Assembly (NCBI GenBank): GCA_026168455.1
Contig: JANSJX010000008.1
Location: 1,647,001-1,711,000 of the forward strand
Reading direction: 5' to 3'
Source: Theocolax elegans
Taxonomy: Eukaryota; Arthropoda; Insecta; Hymenoptera; Cerocephalidae
Length of the DNA: 64,000 nt
Shown: piece after piece, positions 49,801 to 61,436 of the stretch
Position numbering within the stretch: position 1 is the stretch's first letter
How the letters are laid out: every line of letters starts with the position of its first letter
The notes under the pieces: model-generated
Told to the model about the DNA's origin: nothing
Seen by the model: only the letters and a program-made list of their open reading frames with translations
Databases searched by the model: none
Position numbers and translations under genes: made by a program

Positions 49801-51588
49801 AATTATTTTTTGTTATTATTAAAATTTACATTTCGAAGATAAATTATTTTCGTTCAAATTTACAATATTTAAATGTAATAAATGAAATTACGTTACGCGT
49901 ATTAAAAAAAAATGAAGATTAAAAACTTGCGAATTCTTTGGAGTATATTTCACATTGGCACACACGTGTACAATCAAAGAGTTTCATCATCTATCCTACT
50001 TTTTATCCGCAGTATACCCAAAATCGTACGACGAGCCGAAAGATTTTATATTTCTCTCGGTGTGAGATATTATCTGCAGGTAAAGACGCTACTAAGGTGA
50101 GACTCCGAGTTGAAAAAGAATTTCTTTCTCTCTCTCTCTCTCTTCTCTCCGTCTCCATCCGTTTCTCCGGTAGCGTTGCTCTCGTCCTGAGGAAAATTGA
50201 GGAAAATGAGAAAAGTAGATGGGGGAGTTGTAAGAAGGCGGGGCCGAAGAAGGTAGGAAATCCGATCAGACGTCACGTAAGATCGTGGAAAATAGTAAAG
50301 GTGAGGATGAAGTCGTACGAAAAAGAAAGAGAGGGTGCAGGTTGACGCGACGTCTCTTTATTACGCACGGAGGTACTACTCGGGGTCTATCAATGGAAAT
50401 TGACGAGGTTCTATTGCTAGACACTGATTTACCGATTTCGTCTTTGTTCCTCATGGATATTTTATCCCGCGTATAGGATATCTGTAAATGCTAATCTCGA
50501 GGATGAGCGACTCCTCGTTTATCTACCGTGTGATAATATGTTAATCCGCGGGGTTTCAACATCGTTCTAACAATATTTTCCGAGATACGTTATTATCATT
50601 CCGAAGAATAATATTTTCTCTTTTGTTTTTTTTCCATGTGAAATAACAATTGTGGTAGGAACAATGATAATAAACGTTGTGCGTGACAAATCCGAGGAAT
50701 TAATTAAGTTTGGGGTAATACGTGAAACAGAGGTTTACGTTGCACAATTATACCCAACGTAATTTCTTAATTAACGAGTGTTAAATGCCCAAATTAATCC
50801 GACAAAGTACACGAAAAATTGTTAATATTCTCGAGAGGTACGCCAGCTCCAGACGTAGTAAGCAGTCGCATCTAAATATTATCAAATTACTCAACGAAAT
50901 AATTGCAAGAGAATGTACATGTATGTGTGTGTGTGTGGGTGGGTGGGTGGGTGCATAGGTATATATAATTAGAGAATAGCACAACGTTACACAGAGAAGG
51001 AGCATACAAACGTAACCACACCTGTCATCCACAGATACGTGTATATATATACACCTTTGACACACGGAGTAATCCGAAAAAAATTGATCTTTCCACAAAA
51101 CATAAACAAACAAAAGACTCGAAGAAGAACGTTACGAATTGAACATTGGTCTTAGTATTAAACTGAAAATCTACGAAAAAAATGTGTCTTAAGGGATGCG
51201 GTAGTCCTATACCACATACCTATATGTACCGACATTATCGACCTTTCATTTTATACACTCCCTTTTTTGATAACCGCAATTTCACGAACGTACCTATATT
51301 CTGTGTAATACATAAATTGTTGGTACGTTCGTTAAATTTGGGGATGCGACTCTCAATTTTACCGTTCGAGTCAATAGAAGCAAATTATACTAAATGAAGA
51401 AATCATTGCCCTTCCTTTGACTATTTGTCTTGAATTCGACTGTTTGTCTACTTCGTTGCGAATCTGTTAAATTTCCTTCCAATGCCATTTTTTAACACAT
51501 TATTTTGGTTTGAAATTTCACACAGTTATAGATAATAGTCAAAGGAAGGACAGTAATGTTTTTATTTTGTACAATTCGCTTTATTTAT
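46883..51588. other. Non-coding DNA with GC-richer patches and chance open frames
   Basis: Purine-rich and GC-richer patches lie at 47000-47540, 49000-49400 and 50080-50460. A 217-codon open frame on the plus strand (48974-49627) spans a (CACCCA/CACCGA)n run at about 49148-49200, read as proline-threonine repeats. It has no domain, signal peptide or splice evidence, so it is not called as a gene. A (CA)n tract lies at 48934-48956, and a (GT)n/(GGGT)n run at 50927-50952. Confidence 0.45.
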
Positions 51589-51975
51589 TTAAGGGGGTGG
51601 CTCACCCGGTAGCTTACCGACCGAGCAAAGAAAAGATAAATATTACATTTATTTTAAAAAATACGCACTTTTATGGAAAACCCGAATACAGAACTGCACT
51701 AAATCATTTAATAATAAGTCATTCTACAAAGCTACAGTTCAATACGACAAAGACACCCTAAAAAATTTCTGCACCGAAAAATCACGGAATATTATACATT
51801 TTTTAGGGTGCCTTTGTCGTATCGACCTGGAAATTTGTAGAATTATTTATTATTGAATTATCTAGTGCAGTTCTGTGTTCGGATTTTGCATAAAATTTGC
51901 GTATATTTTTAAATAAATAGAATAATTATCTTTTTTTGCTCAGTCGGTAACCTATCGGGTAAGCCACCTCCTTAA
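51589..51975. mobile_element. MITE with TTAA at both ends (family T, copy 2)
   Basis: TTAA at 51589-51592 and 51972-51975 flanks an inverted repeat. The tips are GGGGGTGGCTCACCCGGT on the left and ATCGGGTAAGCCACCTCC on the right. Internal symmetry passes through ACCGACCGAGCAAA/TTTGCTCAGTCGGTAACC to AAAGACACCCTAAAAAAT facing ATTTTTTAGGGTGCCTTT. Non-coding, and about 75-85 percent similar by eye to copy 1. Confidence 0.9.
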
Positions 51976-52116
51976 CCAGAATAATTTTTTTATCTGTATT
52001 AGCTCGGTAAATATTGCGTATCTCATCCTCTTAATGGGTAACACGGTACGTGACGATGAAGCCTTCCGAGTGTGTCTCCGCATCAGTGATTTTTCGGTAT
52101 GGAAATTTGTTAGCGC

Positions 52117-52282
52117 GTCCTTGTTGTATTGATCTGCAACTTTGTAGAATGACTCATTATCTAGTAGCCTAATGCAGTTGTGTATTCGGGGTTTGTATAA
52201 AATTTTTAAAAATAAATGTAATTAATTATTGAATTTTGCTCAGTCGGTAACCCGTACCGAGTATAAGCCAGCGCCCCTCAAC
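52117..52282. repeat. Partial copy of the TTAA-flanked MITE family
   Basis: It corresponds to the right half of the complete copies: TGTTGTATTGATCTGCAACT, TTTGTAGAATGA, a GTGTATTCGGGGTTTG block, TTTTGCTCAGTCGGTAACCC, then a degenerate AAGCCAGCGCCCCTCAA tip. It lies about 140 bp beyond copy 2. A TAATGGGTAACACGG block at 52033 may be the remnant of its left end. Confidence 0.65.
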
Positions 52283-52299
52283 CCGATTTTCGTCGCAGC

Positions 52300-53240
52300 A
52301 TCGCGTCAGTATTATTTTTTCGGACCGTTAAATGTAACATATACACGTGTACGAAGAGGCGATGGCATTAACGCGTGAGAGACCGAACAATCTTCCAGAA
52401 GAAAAGTCAGGGAATGAAAAGCCACGACAGCGCAAAATCACACGTCGAGCGCAGCGCAGCGGCAGCCCTCTCGCGGTCGCGGTTACGGGAATGCCGGATA
52501 TCCGGAGATAGAGGGAGGGCGAGAGGCAAAGAGAGAGAGAGAGAGAGAGCGAGAGAGTTAGAGAGGAAGGGGGGGGGCAAGGGAGGTTTAGAAGGGATGG
52601 GAGATAGGTCGCGAAAGAGACGACGACGTTCGTCATTATCTCGAGACATAATAGATTCGCCGCGGTACACAGCTTGGCGCTCGTGCACAGGGATCCTTGA
52701 TCCGAGCAAACCAACTAGCATTAATACAATTAGTGCAGCTTTGCTAAGTACTGTAACGTGTGCACTCCGATCTTCACTCCCCCACCTCTCTCGATCTCTC
52801 TCTCTCTCTCTCTCTCTCTTCCTCCGCCGCTCCTGCTGCACACGAGGTTATAACGAGCGGTCCTGTATACATGCCCCGTCTTCCTCGTAACTTGGACTTT
52901 GCCCAAATTTCTCTGCCGAAGCTGCATTATATGCGCGCATGGGCCGCTTGATATTTCTGCTTCGTAGTCGGGTTTTCGGTGGCAACTGCAATTCGACTTT
53001 CCCCGGTGAAGGGGGGGGAGAGGTGGAGGGGGGAGAGAGGACACGACCGAGATAGCGGAAACGCAAAGTTTTCAGTAGTCGTGGATTTCGACGAGGAAGG
53101 CAAGAGGAAATAAAGGCTCGGAATTCGGGGTATAGAGCTATACATACGTATATACAGATATATATACATACGACACGGAGGACGGGAAGGGGGGAGGGAG
53201 AAGAGGGGATATAGAAATTTAAGAGATAATCGACCACGCG
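52300..53240. other. GC-rich purine/pyrimidine island
   Basis: This is one of the most GC-rich parts of the window, with CpGs, GA tracts (52528-52550), CT tracts (52795-52821) and G-runs (52568-52575, 53011-53018). Many open frames overlap on both strands, up to 171 codons, but each translates simple sequence in part and none has a recognisable domain. A promoter, 5' untranslated exon or enhancer is possible. The sequence alone does not prove it. Confidence 0.4.
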
Positions 53241-53332
53241 GTGAACCAGGGCCTGGAGAACGATTGTTTGTATGTTTACGGTTATGCGATTCCCTGATTT
53301 ATGAGATACCTCCAGTAATCTTCTTTCTTATT

Positions 53333-53373
53333 CTTCTTCTCTTCTCTTCTCTTCTCTTCTCTTCTCTTCTCTT
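53333..53373. repeat. (CTTCT)n minisatellite-like run
   Basis: Seven or more units of a 5-bp pyrimidine repeat, followed by poly-T. Confidence 0.9.
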
Positions 53374-53984
53374 CTTTTTTTTCATCATCATTTCCTTATC
53401 GGTACCTTCTTTTTTCTTTCACTCGATAGATATTGGAAGCGATCTTTTTTTTCTATTTTCAGAATTAGATTAAAAGTTTTACTGGTTTAAAAATCGATTA
53501 CGTTTTTTCCGAGATTATGTATACTTGTGCAGTTTAGCTCCGATAGGAATAACATAATTCTCAGGTTTTTACCGAGACGTCGACATAACGGTTTTTTTAT
53601 TTATTATTTTTATAGGGTATATCTACATATTTAATCGTACAAAAAAGGTGCGGAGATATGCGCGCGTTAAGCGTTTTATATATACATATATATATATAGG
53701 TATATATTTAATTATTACAAATCGACGCGAAGCGACGAATGTATGTGTACGGGAGTAGTACAGGCTGACTAATGCGGAATTATATCACTATGTATATAAT
53801 ATAACGATTATTGTATGTGCAGGAAATTTTTCTAATAACAACTATATTTACTATTTTACTATATACGTATTGTTATTTTTATGGACATTAAATTATATGA
53901 TATTTATTATGAGAAAACGAAAATTTGATTAATTCTCTATAGGATATATATATATCTATATGATTATTTTTACATCAACTGGTC

Positions 53985-54070
53985 AGGCCAAAATTTTAAA
54001 GCGACACCAAATTTTTTGTAAAGGCTGGAGATGTCTTTCAGTAGTCAGGTACATATTTTTAGATGATACA
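53985..54070. repeat. Foldback family B, one-ended fragment
   Basis: CAACTGGTCAGGCCAAAATTT, then TAAAGCGACACCAAATTTTT, matches the inverted right end of copy 2 (CACTGGCCCGATCAAAATTT, ACCAAATTTTAGG). No opposite end was found before 54960. Weaker similarity may continue in the AT-rich 54070-54480. Confidence 0.55.
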
Positions 54071-54929
54071 AATAATTTTATCAAAAGTTTTTTTAACTTT
54101 AAAAAGTGAAAATTTTCAATTTTTTTTTAAAAATAGCTATTTTTTAAACTATTTATCTCACAACCTATCAAGTTGTCTGTATATAAAATTTAATATAACT
54201 TTTTCTCCAAAAATTCTGTAAAACGTTACCATCGGGGTCAAATTTCTTAATATCAAAAACAAATATACACAAGGTATATGACAATATTGAAAGTTGAAAT
54301 ATGGCGACCACGCGACGATGGACTTTTTCATGGAAATTTAAAAAAATCCCTGCAATAATAACTTCTAAATGGTTTAAATGATTTTATTCGCCTGTAATTT
54401 GGTAAAAAGTCATTTAAAATCAAAGTTTTGTCAAAAAATCAAAAAAATGACATTTGTCGTATAATTGAAATTTAACTATATACTAATCTTTTCTTCGACA
54501 TCTAATGCACCTATAGATCTTGTTATTTATTATTTTGTAGAGTTTTCAATGGAAGTAGTTGACAATAAGTTTAATTTAAAAATAAGTAAGTATGAAAATC
54601 TTTGAGCGCTACGATTAAAAACAATGAAAATCTTAAATCAAACTGTTGTAACCGGTCAGCTGTCAAATTGAAATGCACACTTGTTTAATTTATACGTTGT
54701 ATTATCATAGTCCTGTAACTTTTTCATTTATCAATGTGTATAATTTTAGTGGTAAAGTGGATTTAAATTCAGATTTGTCATTGAAAAACCCTGTAGGACT
54801 CTGTCATCAAAATCTGTTGGTTACAGCCCTGTTTTTCTGTGTTGACCAGTACCACCAATTGATATTTCCCAGGGTCTCTAATAAGAAATCTCAATCGGTT
54901 AACACTGCGATCCAAAGTTTAATTCCAAT
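54071..54929. other. AT-rich non-coding DNA
   Basis: No gene is recognised. The open frame at 54673-54954 shows no known motif. Confidence 0.4.
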
Positions 54930-55440
54930 TCACTTTAACGAAATCCGAGCGTAGGTGGGTGTAGGTTGGACGGGAGGGATGAGGGATGGAGTGGAATAAA
55001 AAAGGTAAAAGTACCGGAAGTGACCGTACGGTGAGAAAGACAGGAGTTGAAGTAACTTGGACGGAAAAATCTGAAGAGAAAAGGCTCGACGAACGTTGGA
55101 AAACCAGATACAGCGCCAGCGGCAGCAAACAAACTCGGAGAGAGCAAGAGACGAACAAATAAACTGGTGCAATAGCGAGAGCGAGAGCGAGAGAGATAGA
55201 AGAGGGTCGGACGGACAGGAGTAGCCGCGGATCTCGAGGAATGCTTGCTGGAGTGAGGGGCCAAAGTCCGAGCACGCGGATATCCTGAGCAGTCATCGAC
55301 GAGTACTTCCGGTCTGCGGGCTTTGTCTTTCTTAGTGTGCGGAGGCTCGTCCGGGAAACTGTACGGAGGTTAAAGTTCCTCCGACCTAGGGAAAAGTGAA
55401 CAGCGAAACTTCAAAGGTTCAAGTTCCTTCTCTTCACTTG
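54930..55440. other. GC-rich, purine-rich island
   Basis: The plus strand is strongly purine-rich up to about 55210 (GGGAGGGATGAGGG, GCGAGAGCGAGAG), then becomes a mixed GC-rich part with CCGG and CCTCCG words up to 55440. Minus-strand open frames are serine/phenylalanine/leucine-rich artefacts of the purine bias. Possible regulatory sequence. Confidence 0.35.
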
Positions 55441-55650
55441 GTGAACATATATACGTAATATATATATATACATATACACGGCGCTACAGCTCTTTCTATT
55501 CTAGATTATCTCTCTTTCATTTTGTTTTCTTCTTCCTTCCTGACCACTTAGGTAAAACATGTTTATTCCGTTAGAGCATTTCGATTTCTGATTTTACTTT
55601 TCGTTATATATGGGGTATACATCACTTAGTCCATCTATGTGTATATATGG

Positions 55651-56640
55651 AACATTCCATATCAAATCAACAACAAATAAACAACTTCTTTTTGAACCTA
55701 GAATATGTAAACAATTTGTCGATGCTTTACTTAGATGTGAAAAAAGTTATTAATAACCAAAAAACATATAAAGGTATTTGTATAATAAAAAATTTATTTA
55801 AAGATGTTCGTATTATACTTCTATAGTAATTTTTTTCTCTGAAACTATTAATCTCTGGAGAAAATTGATACATATATTTTTTGTTGCAAATAAAAAGTAG
55901 AATCTGCCTTATTTTTACAATTATTAACTGTCTTGAATTGAAAAAGTTGATGTTTATCGACAACTGACAGCCATGTTGAAATTTTTATTTTTGCAGTTAG
56001 CTTTACAGAAAAAATTGTATATATTTTATCCTATTAATTATGCCACTAAGCGGTTTGGTACACACAAAGTACATGGAATTCGAAGTATCTGAGATTTTTT
56101 TAGAGTAATATCATGTTGTGCCGAACATTATCTAAAATCAAAATACATGATATTTTGATGACTCAAAGTTAGTAAAAGTGCAATGATATTCAATTAATGG
56201 TTATAATTAAAATTTCATTGTCATCTCCATGCAATTTCCAATCTTAAAAGTATGGATCATTTTTTTTGTAGGATGCATTTATTTTGTGTTATAAAATCAT
56301 GAAAATTGGTTATTTTTTTTTAATTATTTTAACGTCGCTTTTTTTATGCTCCCAAATCGGTGCTAATCAGCGACGAAGGTCATACGATGTCTTGGTGAAG
56401 AAAGCATGTTGTTGAAAATACATTCCCCAGTGGTGGTTGTATCAATCGGCCGGGGCCACCGATCGAGCCATCGCAGGCCTCTGCCTTAAATTGGTCATTT
56501 AAGTGGAAAAAAGGAAAATATGTATTTTTTGATTATTAATAACTTTTGTCATATAAAAAGAAGTTGTGTAGCAGAATATCAATAATTTTAAAATTTTCAT
56601 TTGCTGATTTCAATTCCGATTTCAATTGATAATTTCAAAA
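55651..56640. mobile_element. Foldback family A, copy 2, split by a SINE-like insertion
   Basis: 56020-56215 matches the right arm of copy 1 (GCGGTTTGGTACACACAAAG, then a GATATTTTGATGACTCAAAG block). The continuation matches 24460-24745. The left part (55651-55765, starting AACATTCCATATCAAATCA) is the inverse of the copy 1 tail and of 56515-56625 here, giving outer inverted arms. A 172-bp insertion interrupts the right arm. The palindromic left arm of copy 1 is missing. Non-coding. Confidence 0.7.
56303..56500 (-). mobile_element. SINE-like insertion with 13-bp target-site duplication
   Basis: Copy 1 of the host repeat reads GATTGGTCATATAAGC without a break. Here the same site is duplicated: AAATTGGTTATTT at 56303-56315 and AAATTGGTCATTT at 56488-56500. 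They enclose a GC-richer body (56316-56487). A T run at the left end means that the element, read on the minus strand, ends in an A-rich tail. Its minus-strand 5' part includes TGGCTCGATCGGTGG, which loosely resembles a Pol III A box; no clear B box is seen. Length, tail and duplication fit a SINE or another LINE-mobilised RNA. Confidence 0.65.
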
Positions 56641-56929
56641 TTACCATTTTTTGTATCCGGCATCCCCTTAATTTGTTATCTTAAAGGTTTACAACCAAAA
56701 ATTTTAAAGGATGATTTTTTTCTTTTTCTTGTTAACAAACTGTACGAGACTATTGCTTAACTTTAAATTACGTTACAAAAAAACTACTATACTTCAAAAT
56801 CAACGAAAAAAAAAAGAAAAAAATAGAATTGAGTTACAACAATGAAAACAATCGCGCGATAATGGCTATGGATTAATATATATATAAACCAATAGGATCT
56901 ATAAATGCAGATCTTCGAGTCATCCGGCA
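56641..56929. other. AT-rich non-coding DNA
   Basis: Nothing is recognised apart from A/T runs. Confidence 0.4.
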
Positions 56930-57640
56930 ACTCGGCAAATTCTCGATAGTCTATTTCGAGATTCATGTTCCTTCCGCTCAGTCGAACCGATGTATACGTC
57001 CATATACATATATATATATAGAAATACTGAAAGAGAGAGAGAGAGAGAGGGAGAAAGCGAGAGAGAAGGATGACCTGAAGCGTAAAGTCGATCGGTCAAC
57101 AGACGCAGTTCGAATTAGGATCTGTGAGACACGCGGTGTCCACGACGTGGAAGATTCACTTGACGCTTTCGGTAAATGGAGAACAAAGGGAAAAGTTGAG
57201 TGGTAGAGACGGCGGCCGTGCTGTGGGTCAGAGACTCCTTTTGTCTCGATGCATACCGGGGGTTATATAACGGTGAAATTCAGTGTCACTCTTCCTCCGT
57301 ACACCTTCGTCCCGGGCAATCGTCTTCTTTGCGGGATACAATAAGGGTGAGACGCAGAGAGAGTGAGAGAGCAGTGGAGGAGGAAGCAATCTTCGAAAGG
57401 AGACTGGGTGTGCAAGGAGAAGGCCATCCAGGCAAATCAGTTTATCCGTAACGAATTTCTCGGGCATGATCCGCTCTACTCCTTAGATTGTCTTCCCATT
57501 CTTGGCTATCCGATTGAGATAGAGATGGAGGAAGAGAGAGAGAATCCGGCTAGCTAAGACACTCGGAGAAGTATAAAGATACGAGAGATAGGAATTTGTG
57601 AGACAAAGACTAGTGAGTAACGGATAAATAATACCGCGAT
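56930..57640. other. GC-rich island with GA tracts
   Basis: A GA tract at about 57033-57050 and purine-rich blocks at 57355-57420 and 57525-57545 lie in GC-richer unique sequence. The open frames 57200-57451 and 57363-57557 have plausible amino-acid composition (for example around residues FIRNEFLGHDPLY) but no recognisable family, start context or splice sites. They are mentioned only as weak candidates. Confidence 0.35.
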
Positions 57641-58079
57641 ATGAATGAAAGTATAAGTGTTCCCGAGATAATTTCTTACTTTAAACGGTAATTTTCGTTA
57701 AATATATGAATAAATCGAGTTTATAGTGAATGATTTTTCAAAAATTTCGAAGAATGTGCTTGATCTACTTGAATCAACTATAAGGATCGACTCAGTTTAA
57801 TTATATAGAGGATTCATTTAATATATCAGTGAGATTTCTTCTTAAGTCTCATATTTAACATAAGAATTTCGCATTAAGCAATAAATTATTTTTTGTCCCA
57901 TGTTAAAATACATAAGGAAACGATTAGTTCTTCTTTCAACACCACACTACGTATCGTACAACCGTCAATAAATTTGTTTCAAAAAAATAGATACATCCAC
58001 ATCGAGAAACGAATAAATATTTCGAATTGAAATTTCAATAAACAACCGAGAGCGAGACAAAAGTAACTGTAGCCAATGC
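57641..58079. other. AT-rich non-coding DNA
   Basis: No feature is recognised. Confidence 0.4.
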
Positions 58080-59345
58080 ACGAGAGGAGTGTAAGATCAT
58101 CAAAGTGAAGGTATGGGAGTAATTTGAGTGAAAAAAGAGGGAAAAAGAAGTAGGATGGGGGAGAATAGAAAGTGCGAGGTGAAGGTAATGCCAGAGCAAA
58201 CCGCGGAGAAAATTGGGGGATGAGATTGCTCGGCGAGGGTAAAAGAGAGAGAGAGAGAGATAGAGAGATTCGGGGTGAGCGTTCGGTTGCTGTGGATGGG
58301 TAATAGAATGAACGGCGTGGTAGGGAGGGCGCGTAGATGAGAGACAGCGAAGGGAAAAAAACCGATGCGGCCGCGTGAGTCAGGAGTTTGAACGCCTTTG
58401 CTAACTATCGTCTGCGGAAAATGAAGAGACGACCTTTTGTGAAAAAGAAGAAGAAGAAAAAAAAAATGAGAAATTGGGTACATAAATTATACACGAGTAT
58501 TTAATGTACACGAGTTGCCGGTGTAAAATAAATTGAGCTGTCGGTTTGTTGTAATTAATGATTACGATGATGATACCTCTTTTTTTCTCTCCCCTTCTTC
58601 TTCTTTGTTGTGCATATACAATAACTGGAAGAAAATGAGGTTACACAGGCTTTCGTTAGGTTTTAAGTATTTTTGATTGCACGTTTTGTTGCGCGTACAC
58701 TTTTATGATAGTACATCGATCGATCGCCGGAAAGGATTTTGAGCAGCGTACCACGTGTAATATACAAGTATGCATACGACACGAAAGTGCGTAACAATTT
58801 TTGTACGTGATCGCGAGGTAAGCAATTTATTGATACCGAATATTAATTGCCCGATAAGCGATATAGGGAAAGAAGAAAAATTAATTTCCCGCATAAATCC
58901 CGAAGCGAGGAGTTTGGATAAAAAGGTAACGTCAACAGAGGCAATAAAACGAAATAAACGCGTAATTTCGGAAAACGACAAAACGATCCTTTCCCGTTGA
59001 TTCATTAAATTCATCGTTCCGTCCGAGTGCCTCCGGGAATAGAATTAGGCGAGTGGGACGTACACACATGCACACAGACGGAGCAGGCAGGCAGGCAGGC
59101 AGGCAGGCGGTACGATCGTAGATGAGCCGTCTGATAAGACCGAGAAGGACAGGGCGAGGAGGGGGGGGGGGGGACCTGAAAAGAACGAAGGAGAACAGTA
59201 AAAGAGTAAAATTACGGACTCCCGGGACAACTCGAAGAAAGAGAGTGAGAAAACGACCTAACTCGAAGAAATAGAAAGGCAGGATCGAGAGTATAAAAGT
59301 TATCGGGGGCGAACTCGTAAAGTAGTTATCGCGCTGCTTTAGCGC

Positions 59346-59388
<43 letters not shown>

Positions 59389-59500
59389 CCGAAAGTGTTT
59401 CCTATACATAAAACCGCGTGCGAAGAAAGGAGGAGGGGAAGATTGACTTGTCTGCAACGGAACGAGGAGATTGACCAAAAGACGACGACGCTACGCCGGC
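58080..59500. other. GC-rich, purine-rich island with GA and GCAG repeats
   Basis: The plus strand is purine-rich, with (GA)n at 58244-58260 and 59347-59384, (GGCA)n at about 59083-59110 and poly-G at 59159-59173. The minus-strand open frame 58100-58483 is a serine/phenylalanine-rich shadow. The stretch lies 2-3 kb downstream (in the direction of transcription) of the receptor exon, within the presumed intron. An intronic regulatory role is conceivable but not shown. Confidence 0.4.
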
Positions 59501-59821
59501 ACTTCGCGTAATTCGTGATGCACGTTTTACTATCTCGCGAGTTTTCTTTTTTCCTCCTCCTCCTCCTTCTCCTCCTCCCTCCTTCTTCTTCTCCTTCTTT
59601 TATTTCCTTTTTTTTCCGCCCCGACGCTCATTCCGAGGAGAGAGGATGCAATTACCTTACGGTGACAAAATTACTTATAGTGCCCGGAGGGGAAAATTAA
59701 TGGTGTCGCGCTCGATTCTCCTCGTTCTCCTAACCTTTTCTTCGGTTACCTCTTTTCCTCTACTTTCTTATATTGTGTTTTCTCGTCCTCGGTTATTCTT
59801 ATCTCTAGATTTCTTATCCAG

Positions 59822-59825
<4 letters not shown>

Positions 59826-59896
<71 letters not shown>
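59826..59896. repeat. (CA)n microsatellite
   Basis: About 35 CA units with one CG interruption near the end; the longest pure dinucleotide CA tract in the window. Confidence 0.95.
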
Positions 59897-61436
59897 TATA
59901 CCGCTATTTTTACTTTAATCGGACGACCGCGGGGATTTGTTAAAATTAAGGGTACGACAAATGTATACGAGCGTTAATTACTATTTTATATCCTATGTGT
60001 ATGTACATGGGGAAATCTTAGAAACTTATCATTTTAAATAAAATAAAACATTCTTTTTCGGTGTGCACATTTATCAATTCAAGTTTTTCGTGTATAATTG
60101 ATATTAAACATTAACTATTTACTAATGTAGAAAATCGACAATGGAATTTTCTAGTAACGATAAAAGGTGTATATTCAGAAACAAAAAATGTATTAACACG
60201 TAACTCGCCCGTGTTTCTCGCTTAAAAAAGTAAAAAAATTATTTTTTTTTAACGAGCGACTATAACGAAAAATACTTCATTTTATGAACATAAGTTAAAA
60301 CTAATCGATTGTTGCAGTCATTTTCATAATTATTTTAATTCTCTTTAAAGAAACTTTACAACTTAAACGTTCAACCCATATCGTTCTGAGAATGTTTGTA
60401 TGATTTTACCCTACAATAGAGCCAATAAATAATAAAATAAACATGTGCTGATTACAAAATTACTATTTTGGTTTCAATCACGCCGAGACATTTTTCACTC
60501 TTTTTTATGTAACTTTATTTATAATCAAGGCACGTGTCGCTTTCGTACCCGTCAAATATTTTGTCTTTTAAGAACTAAAATAATTATATTGCTGGCGCGC
60601 TATTTTCTTCGTTATTATAGATAAAGATAAGTTAACTATATTTAATATCGGTATACATGTGTGATAGTATCTGAAATCAGTAACTATTTTCTTTTCGTAA
60701 TAGGCACATATCTTTCTTTGCAATACAAATAATTTTTTATAATTTGTCAGTAAAACTCCATAAAAATTGCAGATCATTTCATTTGGTGTTAAAGGAAGCT
60801 ACGTTCAAGTGATTAACGTTTAGTACTAAAAGTTACAAATACACATCACGCCAATTTGGCCTCTGCGCAAGTACAGCGAACTGCTTTATCTGTTAAATAT
60901 AAAATTATAAATTTAGAAGCACAAATATAGACCGATCGATTATTATTTTTATAAAATCCATTTATTATCGACAGGGGCACCAAAATGAAAAGTTTCTAAA
61001 ATTTACCCACAAAAGGTAATGGTCAAAATTATTAAATCACCGGACGAATCATTCGTTTTACATTTGCTATATATATAGTTTATACATTTGCCAATTAATT
61101 TTAAGAGACTGTTGTGTAATTAAATTGAAATATACGTGAATATATAAAATAAATATGTAACAAATATATACATCACTTCGTTTTGATATCCATTCAATAA
61201 CAATATTCAAATGATTTTAGATTATATTACATTAGCAGTGTCTCTTTACTTATTACGTTTATTGCGAGAATTGTACGGTTTTATAAAATCGAATCTTCAA
61301 TAAATAAATTGGCCAGAAAATAAATATTATACCATCGTACCCGTATATAAATTGCAAAATGTTAAATATATAAAAATGATATATTATACGGAAAATGTAG
61401 TATTAACAAAATTATATAAATATAAAATGTACTCAC
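59897..61436 (-). other. AT-rich sequence, presumed intron 3' of the receptor exon
   Basis: Directly downstream of the exon on the minus strand, starting with a strong donor: GTGAGTAC read on the minus strand, at 61429-61436. No further exon is recognised. The intron probably continues leftward for an unknown distance, possibly across the whole window. Confidence 0.5.

Noticed and set aside
52375..53237. Several 100-170-codon open frames on both strands
   Set aside because: They overlap each other in purine/pyrimidine-rich sequence and translate as arginine-glutamate or serine-leucine strings.
57200..57557. Overlapping open frames with normal amino-acid composition
   Set aside because: No recognised family, and the frames begin and end in GA-rich sequence. 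Kept only as a weak remark in the island entry.
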